NCBI GenBank assembly: GCA_023416585.1
Contig: JAEZHM010000131.1
Span: forward strand, 155,033 to 219,032
Length of the DNA stretch: 64,000 nucleotides
Direction of reading: 5' to 3'
Origin: Bacillota bacterium
GTDB lineage: Bacteria > Bacillota > Clostridia > Christensenellales > Aristaeellaceae
Part shown: in pieces, positions 49,978 to 58,203 of the stretch
Layout: each line of letters begins with the position of its first letter
How positions within the stretch are numbered: the first letter of the stretch is position 1
The notes under the pieces: generated by a model
Told to the model about the DNA's origin: nothing
The model's database searches: none
Seen by the model: the letters and a program-made list of their open reading frames with translations, nothing else
Program-made: the position numbers and the translations under genes

Positions 49978-50703
49978 ATGGGAAATAGATACGATGATAT
50001 TAGAGCCTTACTTTTTGATGCGGGAGCAAATATAATTCTCATAGAGTCATCTATAAAAAAAGCGCGTTACGATGCTTCGGTTAGGGAAGTTCTAAAACCT
50101 AAGATAAAATCATCACTTGAACACTTTCGAAGTTGTCTTGAATATTGTGCACAGGACATTTTTGAGAAACTTATGCCAAATGAGTATAGTGCTGACAGAA
50201 TGATATACTTCCCATACGGAAGCGATGAAGAAACATTCCGAAAAAGGGTCAAAAAAAACTTGACAGAAAAGTTTATTTCAATGTACCCTGAGATATATTC
50301 TCATATTGAATCAATCCAAGCTTATAAAGTAAATGATACTTGGCTTGATGATTTGTGCGATCGAACAAATACGATGAAACATAGAAACTTAACTAATCAA
50401 AACAGAGCTGATGGAATTTCTATAGGTGATGGGTTAATTAAGATAGATAATACAAGTACAGGTATACTACAAAATGTTGAAGTATCAGGTAGCCTCATTA
50501 ACCATTTTATTTATAAGGATGGAAAGGTAGTCTCAGATTTTGACTTTGAATCTTCAGAAATAAAAATAGAGAACTGGACCGAATTTAGATTTGAAGGAAC
50601 AAATGTTTGCATACTAGAATTCTTAAAAAAGGTGCACAGAAGAATATCTGATTTTGTAATAGAGCTTTATAGATTGTTAAGCATGAAAAATAACTTAACA
50701 TAA
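49978..50703 (+). CDS. AT-rich orphan gene, unknown protein with a possible HEPN motif
   Basis: The 241-residue protein is not recognised. Residues 20-60 form long helices (ASVREVLKPKIKSSLEHF, LEYCAQDIFEKLM). Residues around 127-145 read LCDRTNTMKHRNLTNQN; the spacing R-x5-H fits the RX4-6H motif of HEPN ribonuclease-like domains, and KHR-x-L is common in uncharacterised HEPN-like proteins. Residues 150-200 look like a beta-rich segment. There is no signal peptide or membrane span. Base composition is far more AT-rich than its neighbours, it has its own consensus promoter and terminator, and repeats flank it. These features suggest recent transfer. A defence or toxin role is speculative. Confidence 0.7.
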   Translation: MGNRYDDIRALLFDAGANIILIESSIKKARYDASVREVLKPKIKSSLEHFRSCLEYCAQDIFEKLMPNEYSADRMIYFPYGSDEETFRKRVKKNLTEKFISMYPEIYSHIESIQAYKVNDTWLDDLCDRTNTMKHRNLTNQNRADGISIGDGLIKIDNTSTGILQNVEVSGSLINHFIYKDGKVVSDFDFESSEIKIENWTEFRFEGTNVCILEFLKKVHRRISDFVIELYRLLSMKNNLT

Positions 50704-50730
50704 GAAAATGCAAAATACCCAATCGTCTTA

Positions 50731-50780
50731 AAATAGACATGCTTCTTGATGATACAAATACATCAAGAAGCATGCTATTT
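50731..50780 (+). terminator. Long terminator hairpin after the orphan gene
   Basis: CATGCTTCTTGATG (50738-50751) pairs with CATCAAGAAGCATG (50761-50774); AAATAG and CTATTT extend the stem beyond a one-base bulge. Confidence 0.85.
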
Positions 50781-50797
50781 ATCAATAATATATAAAT

Positions 50798-50850
50798 GGG
50801 ATTCCTAAGGGATGTATCCCTTAGGCGGGGGGCCGGGGGCGGAGCCCCTG
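50798..50850. repeat. Double-hairpin element, copy 2 of family B, at the 3' end of htpG
   Basis: Hairpin one is CCTAAGGGAT (50804-50813) with ATCCCTTAGG (50816-50825). Hairpin two is GGGGC (50836-50840) with GCCCC (50844-50848). Compared with copy 1 at 17784, C-G in the stem is changed to T-A on both sides. Confidence 0.7.
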
Positions 50851-50859
50851 GCGTTCTTA

Positions 50860-52749
50860 TCAGCCCCCGGCTACCATGCCGAGCAGCTTCTGGCTGCGGG
50901 CAAGGAAAGCGGATACTTCATCCGGCTCCAGGGGGCGGGCGGCCATGCGGGCCAGATCGTAAAGCTGCTGGCAAATGAGGGTGGTGGCCTCATTGGGTTC
51001 CCGCGCGGCAACGGCCTGCACGGTGGGGTTCAGACGGTTTAAAACCAGGGTGAACTTTTCGGGCATTTTGAAGTCCTGGCCGTACATGCGGCTCATTTCC
51101 TTAAAGCGGCGGCTCTGCTCATCCTCCACCAAAAGGGCGCTCAAATCACGGTTGGAAAGTGCCTCCAGCTTGACTTCCAGCTCCTTTTGGTCCAGCGCCT
51201 CGCGGAAGAGTTTCTCTAAGGCTTCGCGGCTTACATCCTTGCCTTCGTCGCTCTCTTCCTTCAGGCTCTCCACATCGGCGTCCACGCGGGCAAAGGTCAC
51301 TTCCTCCAGCCCGCCGCCGTACTCCATAAAGGACAGGAAGTTGCCGTCAATCCCATGCTCCATGACGGCCACGTCGATGCCGCGCTGGGTGTATAGCTCC
51401 ACAGAGGCAGCCTGGCGCTTGGAATCGTTGGTGTAATAGATCTTTTTGCCGGCTTTTCCCGAGTTGCGGGACTTGTATTCTTCCAGCGTGTAATATTCGC
51501 CGGCGGTGGTCTTGACCAGCAGGATGGACTTCACCGCGTCAAAGAACTTCATGTCCCGGATGCAGCCAAACTTGATGAAGGGATGGATGTCATCCCAGTA
51601 GGTTTGATACGTTTCCCGCTGGGTATTGAATAAGCCGGTCAGCCTGTCCGCCACCTTTTTGGTGATGTGGGCGGAGAGCTTTTTCACATAGCCGTCGTTT
51701 TGCAGGAAAGAGCGGCTGACGTTCAAGGGCAGATCAGGGCAGTCGATAACGCCTTTTAGCAGCATCAGGAATTCCGGGATGACTTCCTTGATGTTGTTGG
51801 CCACGAACACCTGGCCGCTGAAAAGCTTGATCTCGCCTTCCCTGGCGCCAAAGTCGTTTTTCAGCTTGGGGAAGTAAAGGATGCCTTTCAGATTGAAGGG
51901 ATACTCTACATTCAGGTGCACCCAGAACAGCGGGTCTTCAAACTCATGGAAGAGCTTGCGGTAGAAGGCCTTGTACTCTTCGTCCGTACAATCCTTGGGG
52001 TTTTTGAGCCACAGAGGGCTGGTTTCGTTGACCAGCTGCGGTTCCGGCATCTTGGGCTCTTGTTCTTTATCTCCCTCTACGCCTTCTGCCCCATCTGTTC
52101 CGTCTTTTTTCTCGGCGGGAACGGGCTTGGCGGCAAGATCCTTCAAATAAACGGGGATGGCGAGATAGCCGCAGTAACGATCCAGCACTTCCCGCACGCG
52201 GTATGTTTCCAGGAACTCTTTCTCTTCCTCAGAGATGTGCAATGTGATGACCGTGCCGCGCTCGGCTTTGTCGGAGGGGGACATTTCAAACTGCATGCCA
52301 TCGGCGCTTTCCCAGCGCACGGCCTCGCTGCCTTCTTTATAGGAAAGGGTATCGATGGTTACCTTACTGGCTACCATGAAGGCGGAATAGAAGCCCAGGC
52401 CGAAATGGCCGATGATGCCGCCCTTTTCAGCGTTTTCGCTGCCATAGTTCTTTAAAAACTCCTCTGCGCTGGAGAAGGCGACCTGATTGATGTATTTGTG
52501 TACCTCTTCCTCCGTCATGCCGATGCCGTTGTCCATAAAGCGCAGTTCGCTTTTTTCCTTGTCGACCTCCACTGTAACGCGGAAGTCTTCCTCGGTGCCG
52601 GGGTGAATCATTTTGTATTTGGTGATGGCGTCACAGCCGTTGGACACCATTTCGCGGATAAAGATATCCTTGTCGGAGTACAGCCAGCGTTTAATGATGG
52701 GCATAATGTTATTCGCGTGGATGGAAATATTGCCGTTTTCCCTGTTCAT
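50860..52749 (-). CDS. htpG: Hsp90-family molecular chaperone HtpG
   Basis: The start at 52749 follows AGGAGGAAAAC; a longer upstream frame runs through the CIRCE site and is rejected. The 629-residue protein has the GHKL ATPase domain with IREMVSNGCDAITKYK, FMDNGIGMTEEEV, GHFGLGFYSAFMVA and GTVITLHI, then middle and C-terminal dimerisation domains. Residue order and length fit bacterial HtpG (about 620-630). A charged insert (KKDGTDGAEGVEGDKEQE) stands between N and middle domains, as in eukaryotic Hsp90 but shorter. A CIRCE operator lies 116 bp upstream, so HrcA probably controls it. Confidence 0.96.
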   Translation of the reverse strand: MNRENGNISIHANNIMPIIKRWLYSDKDIFIREMVSNGCDAITKYKMIHPGTEEDFRVTVEVDKEKSELRFMDNGIGMTEEEVHKYINQVAFSSAEEFLKNYGSENAEKGGIIGHFGLGFYSAFMVASKVTIDTLSYKEGSEAVRWESADGMQFEMSPSDKAERGTVITLHISEEEKEFLETYRVREVLDRYCGYLAIPVYLKDLAAKPVPAEKKDGTDGAEGVEGDKEQEPKMPEPQLVNETSPLWLKNPKDCTDEEYKAFYRKLFHEFEDPLFWVHLNVEYPFNLKGILYFPKLKNDFGAREGEIKLFSGQVFVANNIKEVIPEFLMLLKGVIDCPDLPLNVSRSFLQNDGYVKKLSAHITKKVADRLTGLFNTQRETYQTYWDDIHPFIKFGCIRDMKFFDAVKSILLVKTTAGEYYTLEEYKSRNSGKAGKKIYYTNDSKRQAASVELYTQRGIDVAVMEHGIDGNFLSFMEYGGGLEEVTFARVDADVESLKEESDEGKDVSREALEKLFREALDQKELEVKLEALSNRDLSALLVEDEQSRRFKEMSRMYGQDFKMPEKFTLVLNRLNPTVQAVAAREPNEATTLICQQLYDLARMAARPLEPDEVSAFLARSQKLLGMVAGG

Positions 52750-52864
52750 ATTGTTTTCCTCCTGATTTATCTTAAAGGTATCTGGCGCGGTCCTCCCGGC
52801 TGGAGGCCGGTACTGCCTTTCTCTGGCTATTTTATCATCGGACAGGCAGGATTGCAAGGGTAAA

Positions 52865-52891
52865 TTAGCACTCATCAAAAGAGAGTGCTAG
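52865..52891 (-). promoter_or_regulatory. CIRCE operator (HrcA-binding site)
   Basis: TTAGCACTC (52865-52873), 9 bp, GAGTGCTAG (52883-52891). The established consensus is TTAGCACTC-N9-GAGTGCTAA, so 17 of 18 bases agree. It lies in the htpG upstream region. Confidence 0.93.
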
Positions 52892-52940
52892 TAATTGCAA
52901 AAAAGATTCAAATAAATTTTAAGAGGATGGGAAATACCCT

Positions 52941-52969
52941 TTGACAGAGGCTGTCCATACTGATAGAAT
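52941..52969 (+). promoter_or_regulatory. Promoter of guaB
   Basis: TTGACA (52941-52946), 17 bp, TAGAAT (52964-52969), about 88 bp upstream of the start codon. The leader has a 7-bp stem TTACCAA/TTGGTAA (52988-52994 and 53013-53019). Confidence 0.7.
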
Positions 52970-53056
52970 AACTCCTAATAATTCTTTTTACCAATCAAGG
53001 CTCCGGCCGTAGTTGGTAAACTTATCCCCGCACGACCCATGGAAAGGATGATATGT

Positions 53057-54517
53057 ATGCTCCCCAAACAGGTCCGCGAAGGGCTTACTTTCGACGATGT
53101 ACTGCTTGTTCCACGCCGCAGTGAGGTGCTCCCCAAGGATGTGGACATTACCACGAGGCTGACTTCGGCCATCAGGCTGAACATTCCGCTTCTTTCCGCT
53201 GCCATGGATACGGTAACGGACGCGCGCCTGGCCATCGCTATCGCCAGGGAAGGCGGGCTGGGAATTATTCACAAGAACATGACAATCGAAGAACAGGCGT
53301 CACAGGTGGATAAGGTGAAACGCAGCGAGCATGGCGTCATCACCGATCCATTTTTTCTTTCTCCGGAACATCTGATCAGAGACGCGGAAGCATTGATGGC
53401 CCGTTACCGCATCAGCGGCGTTCCCATTACCAGGGATGGCCGGCTGGTGGGTATCCTTACCAACCGTGACCTGCGTTTTGAAACCGATATGAACCGCTCC
53501 ATAGGCGAAGTAATGACCAGTAAAAACCTGGTCACGGCCCCGGAAGGGACCACGCTGGAGGAGGCCAAGAAAATACTGGCCGCCCACCGCATTGAAAAAC
53601 TGCCTATCGTGGACAAGGATTACAACCTCCGCGGACTGATCACCATTAAAGATATCGAAAAGAGTACGAAGTACCCGAACAGTGCCAAGGATCAGAATGG
53701 GCGCCTGCTCTGCGGCGCAGCGGTGGGCATCACCAAGGATGTGCTGCAGCGTGTGGATGCGCTGGTGAACGCCAAGGTGGACGTGATCTCCATCGATACG
53801 GCTCACGGCCACAGCATGGGTGTATTGCATGCGGTGGAGGAAATCCGTAAACACTATCCCGGTGTGCAGTTGTTTGCGGGCAATGTGGCTACGGCATCAG
53901 CTACACATGACTTGATTTCCGCCGGCGTAGACTGTGTAAAGGTGGGCATCGGCCCCGGCTCCATTTGCACAACGCGTGTGGTTGCGGGCATAGGTGTGCC
54001 GCAAATTACGGCTGTCAGCGACTGTGCCGAGGAAGCTGACAAGCATGGCATATCTGTCATAGCAGACGGCGGCATCAAGTATTCCGGCGACATCCCCAAA
54101 GCCATTGCGGCCGGCGCCGCAGCGGTTATGCTTGGCAGCCTGCTGGCCGGTGTGGAGGAAAGCCCGGGCGCCATGGAAATATACCAGGGCCGCTCTTTCA
54201 AGGTTTACCGTGGCATGGGTTCTCTTGGCGCCATGGCGGAGGGCAGCAAGGACAGATATTTCCAGGAGGATGCCAAGAAGCTGGTACCCGAGGGCGTGGA
54301 AGGCCGCGTGCCCTACAAGGGGCCGCTTTCCGACACGGTATTCCAGCTGATGGGGGGGCTAAGGTCCGGTATGGGCTATTGTGGAACGGCGACGATTGAG
54401 GACCTGCGCAAAAACGGAGAGTTCATACGCATTACCGGCGCGGGCTTAAAGGAAAGCCATCCCCACGATATCTCCATCACCAAGGAATCGCCAAACTATT
54501 CCAGAATGGACTCATGA
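53057..54517 (+). CDS. guaB: Inosine-5'-monophosphate dehydrogenase
   Basis: The start at 53057 is preferred, with AAAGGATG at 53043-53050. The 486-residue enzyme converts IMP to XMP with NAD, the first step from IMP to GMP. It has the opening LTFDDVLLVPRRSEVLPKDV, two CBS domains (about residues 90-205, MARYRISGVPITRDGRLVGI), the catalytic Cys loop GIGPGSICTTRVVAGIGVPQ and the mobile flap region ending YKGPLSDTVFQLMGGLRSGM. The length matches bacterial enzymes. It is followed by a terminator-like hairpin and, 218 bp on, by a GMP synthase gene, so the pair covers both steps. Confidence 0.96.
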   Translation: MLPKQVREGLTFDDVLLVPRRSEVLPKDVDITTRLTSAIRLNIPLLSAAMDTVTDARLAIAIAREGGLGIIHKNMTIEEQASQVDKVKRSEHGVITDPFFLSPEHLIRDAEALMARYRISGVPITRDGRLVGILTNRDLRFETDMNRSIGEVMTSKNLVTAPEGTTLEEAKKILAAHRIEKLPIVDKDYNLRGLITIKDIEKSTKYPNSAKDQNGRLLCGAAVGITKDVLQRVDALVNAKVDVISIDTAHGHSMGVLHAVEEIRKHYPGVQLFAGNVATASATHDLISAGVDCVKVGIGPGSICTTRVVAGIGVPQITAVSDCAEEADKHGISVIADGGIKYSGDIPKAIAAGAAAVMLGSLLAGVEESPGAMEIYQGRSFKVYRGMGSLGAMAEGSKDRYFQEDAKKLVPEGVEGRVPYKGPLSDTVFQLMGGLRSGMGYCGTATIEDLRKNGEFIRITGAGLKESHPHDISITKESPNYSRMDS

Positions 54518-54585
54518 GCTATGTGAATTAGGACAAGCGCTTTGAGATATGCTTTATTGCAGCAATGTTGCGAAAGTCATAAAAA

Positions 54586-54609
54586 GAGGGGGAACTGCGG
54601 TTCCCCCTC
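54586..54609 (+). terminator. Hairpin after guaB
   Basis: GAGGGGGAAC (54586-54595), loop TGCG, GTTCCCCCTC (54600-54609). The stem is perfect, but the T-run is poor on the plus strand, while A5 precedes it. Confidence 0.65.
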
Positions 54610-54735
54610 GCTGCTCCCTTAGAAAAATGGGTTACACAATGGAAGAAAAAGGAATGGCACACAAATGATGTTGCAGGATTTGGCTTCTGAACGTCGAATG
54701 GTATTCTTTATGTTTTGAAACCTGGAGGTGCTCCT

Positions 54736-56208
54736 ATGCGCGATATGGTGCTGATCTTAAGCTTCGACGGAGCGAATGGCCGCTCCGTGGCACGAAAGCT
54801 TCGGGCAGAGCGGGTGTATTGCAAGATCGTTCCCGCAGACATCGCGCCGGAGGAGATAAAAAATCAGGAACCGTTGGGACTGATCCTGGCAGGCAGTTCC
54901 CAGGGGGCTTTAAGCCTTCCTGGTTTTCACCAGGAACTGCTGGAAATGGGTTTGCCTGTCCTGGCTATGGGTGACGCGGCTGCTGCGGTTTGCGGCTTAT
55001 TGGGCGGGCAGGCGTCAGATACCTTTTTGGCGCAGAATGCCGCACCTGTAACCTATCAGGCAGAGTTGCCCCTGTTTGAGGAAGTCACCGAAGGCGAGCG
55101 CATGATGACTTTCGTACGGCCCCTATCGCTTAATGAAGGCCTGACTCCTGCCGCATTTACGGGAGAGGAAATAATAGGCTTTGCCCATACGGAAAACCGG
55201 CTGTATGGCCTGCAGTTTCAGGTGGAGCAGAACGATCCCGACGGCATCTTGATCCTGGCGAATTTCGCTATGAAGGTGTGCGGCTGCACGCCTTGGTGGG
55301 ACAGCGCGGCCTTTATCCAACGCGCGGTGGATGAGATACGCCGGGTTGTGGGGGAAGGAACGGCGCTGTGCGCCATCTCAGGCGGTGTGGACAGCGGCGT
55401 TTGCGCCATGCTGGGCCATAAGGCCATCGGCATGCGGCTGAAATGCATTTTTGTGGATACGGGCTTATTGCGCAAGGGTGAGGGCGATTTTGTAATGTCC
55501 TACTACCGGGATGCGCTGGGCCTGAATATAGTTCGGGTGGATGCGGCGGACCGCTTTTTGCGGGAGCTTTCAGGAATTTCTGATCCGGAGCGGAAAAGTC
55601 AAACCGTCATGCGGTTATTACAGGAAATTTTGAACGCCGAAGTATCCAAAACACCGGATGTCAACGTTCTTTTGGAGGGTACCAATTATTCCGATTATTC
55701 ATTCAATTCAGACTCTGATATGCCTATTTCCATGAGCATGCGTTCCCGTAAGGCGATTCTGGTGGAGCCGGTACGGGAACTGTTTAAGGATGAGATCCGC
55801 AGGGCGGGCGAGGAAATGGGTATGCCGCCGGAACTGACCACCAGGCAGCCCTTCCCGGGCGCTGGTCTGGCGCTGCGCATTCTTGGAGATGTAACATCCC
55901 AGCGCCTTCAAGTCTTAAGGGAGGCGGACGCCATCTTTTTGGAAGAAGTTGCCCAAAGCGGCCAGGGAAAAAAGCTCTGGCAGTATTTTGCGGTACTCAG
56001 CGACATGGCGTTAAGCGGCCTTCATGGCATGGCCATCAGTCTTCGAGCCGTTCATGCCAGTGAAAGTTCCGCAGCCATGGCTGCAAGATTGCCCTATGAC
56101 CTATTAGAGCGGGCGGCCGGCCGTATTTTAAAGGTGCTTCCCCAAGTGGTAAGGGTGGTATACGATCTGACTCCCAGCCATAATTTCTCCGGAATTGAAT
56201 GGCAATAA
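54736..56208 (+). CDS. guaA: GMP synthase with a degenerate glutaminase domain
   Basis: The start at 54736 follows GGAGGTG. The 490-residue protein makes GMP from XMP and ATP. Residues 1-185 align with the class I glutaminase domain, but the nucleophile Cys is replaced: the GICYGMQ block reads AMGDAAAA (Gly79 at the Cys position). The triad His is Gln162 in YGLQFQVEQ, while Glu164 remains. The GGP oxyanion loop is AGSS. The ATP-pyrophosphatase domain is intact (CAISGGVDSGVCAML), as are LLEGTNYSDYSFNSD-like and PFPGAGLALRILG blocks. The C-terminus ends SGIEWQ, where usual enzymes end PATIEWE. It is therefore probably ammonia-dependent or served by a separate glutaminase. It follows guaB. Confidence 0.88.
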   Translation: MRDMVLILSFDGANGRSVARKLRAERVYCKIVPADIAPEEIKNQEPLGLILAGSSQGALSLPGFHQELLEMGLPVLAMGDAAAAVCGLLGGQASDTFLAQNAAPVTYQAELPLFEEVTEGERMMTFVRPLSLNEGLTPAAFTGEEIIGFAHTENRLYGLQFQVEQNDPDGILILANFAMKVCGCTPWWDSAAFIQRAVDEIRRVVGEGTALCAISGGVDSGVCAMLGHKAIGMRLKCIFVDTGLLRKGEGDFVMSYYRDALGLNIVRVDAADRFLRELSGISDPERKSQTVMRLLQEILNAEVSKTPDVNVLLEGTNYSDYSFNSDSDMPISMSMRSRKAILVEPVRELFKDEIRRAGEEMGMPPELTTRQPFPGAGLALRILGDVTSQRLQVLREADAIFLEEVAQSGQGKKLWQYFAVLSDMALSGLHGMAISLRAVHASESSAAMAARLPYDLLERAAGRILKVLPQVVRVVYDLTPSHNFSGIEWQ

Positions 56209-56214
56209 AACTTT

Positions 56215-56241
56215 CGGGAAAATGACGTTGTCATTTTCCCG
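56215..56241 (+). terminator. Terminator-like hairpin after guaA
   Basis: CGGGAAAATGAC (56215-56226), loop GTT, GTCATTTTCCCG (56230-56241): a perfect 12-bp stem 6 bp after the stop. Confidence 0.75.
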
Positions 56242-56246
56242 ATTCT

Positions 56247-56460
56247 GCACTTTTCATCTGCGATCCTGCGCACCATCCATCGCTTCGCTTGGCTGGTGTT
56301 CCGTCTTGAAACGGCTTCACCGCTTCAAGACTTCAGGTTCGGGGATAAATCCCCTCACCCTAGGATCTGCGACCGATGAAAAGTGTAAGGAATGCTTGCT
56401 CCGCACGATCGGCAAAGCTGGGCAATACGATTTTTAAAGAAGGGGTTCGCCCCTTCTTTA
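56247..56460. other. Structured non-coding region between guaA and the dipeptidase gene
   Basis: CACTTTTCATC (56248-56258) is repeated in inverted form as GATGAAAAGTG near 56375-56385, bracketing GTCTTGAA/TTCAAGAC (56303-56310, 56324-56331) and GGGGATAAATCCCC (56341-56354). A UUCG-capped stem TAAAGAAGGGG/CCCCTTCTTTA closes the region (56435-56460). The region looks like a folded RNA or mobile repeat. No protein-coding sign is seen. Confidence 0.4.
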
Positions 56461-56556
56461 CATCCCCGAAAACATGTCCCTACGATTCCTGAAAGCTATC
56501 AAGAAAATACTCATATTTTTTATCATCTTCAGAATTTTGCGATTGGAGGATTAATT

Positions 56557-57456
56557 ATGTTTCTATGCGACACCCATTCGGATACGCTATATGAGGTTGG
56601 CTGGAAAAAGAACAATTTAACCGATATCACCCTGGAGCGGGAACATAAGGGTAACGTTGCGTTGCAGGTAATGGCGCTATGGACGGGGCCCGACGGCAAG
56701 GCCGGGGATGTCAAGGGGATCGTGGCGGCCGAGCTTGGCGCTTTGGATGTATTGAAAGCCCAGGGATTTAAGCAGATAGATGATCCTTTAAAGGCCAAAG
56801 AGGGCGAGGTTTCCATCCTTCTGTCCATCGAAGGCGGCGAAGTATTCGAAGACGGCATTGAAACAGTAGAGGCCTGGCGGCAAAAGGGCGTTCGCATGGC
56901 CGGCATCACCTGGAATCATGAAAATAACCTGGGCTATCCCGCCAAGGGGGGCAGCACCCAGGGATTGACTCCTTATGGGCTGCAAGTGGTGAAGGAAATG
57001 CAGCGGCTGTATATCGCCGTGGATGTGTCCCACCTGAATGAGCGGGGCTTTTACGACATCTTCCAAAAGACGAACGTGCCGCCGCTGGCCTCTCACAGCT
57101 GCTGCACAAAGCTTAGGCCGCATTTCCGCAACCTCACCGATGATCAGCTTCGTTTGTTGATCCATGAGGGCGGCTATGTGGGTATCAACTTCTATGGTGA
57201 GTTCCTGGCAGAAAAAAACGCTACCGTGGAAACGGTAATTGACCACATCGACTACATCTGCCAGATGGGCGGCGAAAAGCAGGTGGGTTTCGGCTCCGAC
57301 TTTGATGGCATCGACGTTTACCCCGAAGGATTGCGCCATCCGGGCGAACTGCCTAACCTCATTACTGGCCTTCGCCGCCGTGGCTACAGCGAGCAGGCCA
57401 TCGCCGGCATCGCGGGGCAAAATCTGCTGGAGTATTATAAGAGGATCGTGCCGTAA
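56557..57456 (+). CDS. Membrane dipeptidase family metallopeptidase (M19)
   Basis: The start at 56557 follows TTGGAGGATT; a longer frame upstream has no site. The 299-residue protein is a zinc dipeptidase of the renal-dipeptidase family. Zinc ligands are seen in CDTHSDTLYE (HxD), the Glu of LLSIEGGEV, the His of PLASHSCCTKLRPHFRNLTDDQ and the Asp of GFGSDFDGI. Bacterial members cleave a range of dipeptides, including those with D-residues. No signal peptide is present, so it acts in the cytoplasm, likely on imported or cell-wall peptides. It is followed by a terminator. Confidence 0.93.
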   Translation: MFLCDTHSDTLYEVGWKKNNLTDITLEREHKGNVALQVMALWTGPDGKAGDVKGIVAAELGALDVLKAQGFKQIDDPLKAKEGEVSILLSIEGGEVFEDGIETVEAWRQKGVRMAGITWNHENNLGYPAKGGSTQGLTPYGLQVVKEMQRLYIAVDVSHLNERGFYDIFQKTNVPPLASHSCCTKLRPHFRNLTDDQLRLLIHEGGYVGINFYGEFLAEKNATVETVIDHIDYICQMGGEKQVGFGSDFDGIDVYPEGLRHPGELPNLITGLRRRGYSEQAIAGIAGQNLLEYYKRIVP

Positions 57457-57491
57457 GCAAGAGCACCTTAAGCAACATTTGAATAGATTAG

Positions 57492-57530
57492 AAAAATGCC
57501 TTCAAACTAATATTGTTTGAAGGCATTTTT
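57492..57530. terminator. Bidirectional terminator between dipeptidase and ABC ATPase genes
   Basis: AAAAATGCCTTCAAAC (57492-57507) and GTTTGAAGGCATTTTT (57515-57530) form a perfect 16-bp stem with flanking A- and T-runs. Confidence 0.92.
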
Positions 57531-57543
57531 CTGAGGTGACAAA

Positions 57544-58203
57544 ATGATCCGGCTGAACAACATCACCAAAACGTATCCCTTTGGCGGGCTTCATGTGGCT
57601 GCTTTGAGCGATGTCACGCTGCACATCCGGCCGCAGGAATACGTTTCCATCGTGGGCCCCAGCGGCTCGGGGAAGTCCACGCTGATGAACATCATCGGCT
57701 GCCTGGATACGCCCACCTCCGGTTCCTATTTGCTGGATGGGCTGGATGTATCGGGGCTTAACGCCAATGATCTGGCCAATATCCGTTCCGGCAAGATTGG
57801 TTTTGTATTCCAGGGCTTTCATTTGCTGCCCCGTTTGACAGCGCTGGAGAACGTGGCGCTGCCGCTTTTGCTGCAGGGAGTGCCGCCCAAGGCCCGGGAG
57901 GAACGGGCTGCGGAGGCACTCCGGCAGGTGGGCCTTTCGCAAAGGATGGGACATAAGCCTTCCCAGTTATCCGGCGGGCAGCAGCAGCGTGTGGCAATTG
58001 CCAGGGCGCTGATCCATAATCCCAGGGTGCTCCTGGCGGATGAGCCTACCGGCAGCCTGGATGAGCAGTCCACGCGGGAAGTGCTGACTCTTCTGGACGG
58101 GCTGCATCAAAAAGGCCACACCATTGTACTCATTACGCATGATGCATCCGTGGCTGAACGCGCCGATCGTCGGGTTTCCGTATCAGCGGGACAGGTGCAT
58201 TAA
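57544..58203 (+). CDS. ABC transporter ATP-binding protein, MacB/LolD type, without an adjacent permease
   Basis: The 219-residue protein has Walker A GPSGSGKSTLMNIIG, the Q-loop region FVFQGFHLLPRLTA, signature LSGGQQQRVAIARAL, Walker B VLLADEPTGSLD and the H-loop VLITHDASVA. The pattern belongs to the group of FtsX-like permease partners (MacB, LolD, SalX, BceA). The downstream gene is on the other strand and overlaps tail to tail by 4 bp, so no permease is in the operon. It must work with a permease encoded elsewhere or is the remnant of a longer operon. AGGTGAC precedes the start, directly after a terminator. Confidence 0.9.
   Translation: MIRLNNITKTYPFGGLHVAALSDVTLHIRPQEYVSIVGPSGSGKSTLMNIIGCLDTPTSGSYLLDGLDVSGLNANDLANIRSGKIGFVFQGFHLLPRLTALENVALPLLLQGVPPKAREERAAEALRQVGLSQRMGHKPSQLSGGQQQRVAIARALIHNPRVLLADEPTGSLDEQSTREVLTLLDGLHQKGHTIVLITHDASVAERADRRVSVSAGQVH

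Noticed and set aside
50860..52878. Longer htpG start at 52878
   Set aside because: This would translate through the CIRCE operator and lacks a ribosome-binding site; 52749 has a perfect AGGAGG and the usual N-terminus.
52892..53056. Purine riboswitch or other known aptamer in the guaB leader
   Set aside because: The leader is short and shows only one 7-bp stem; the conserved purine aptamer core and a terminator stem are not seen.
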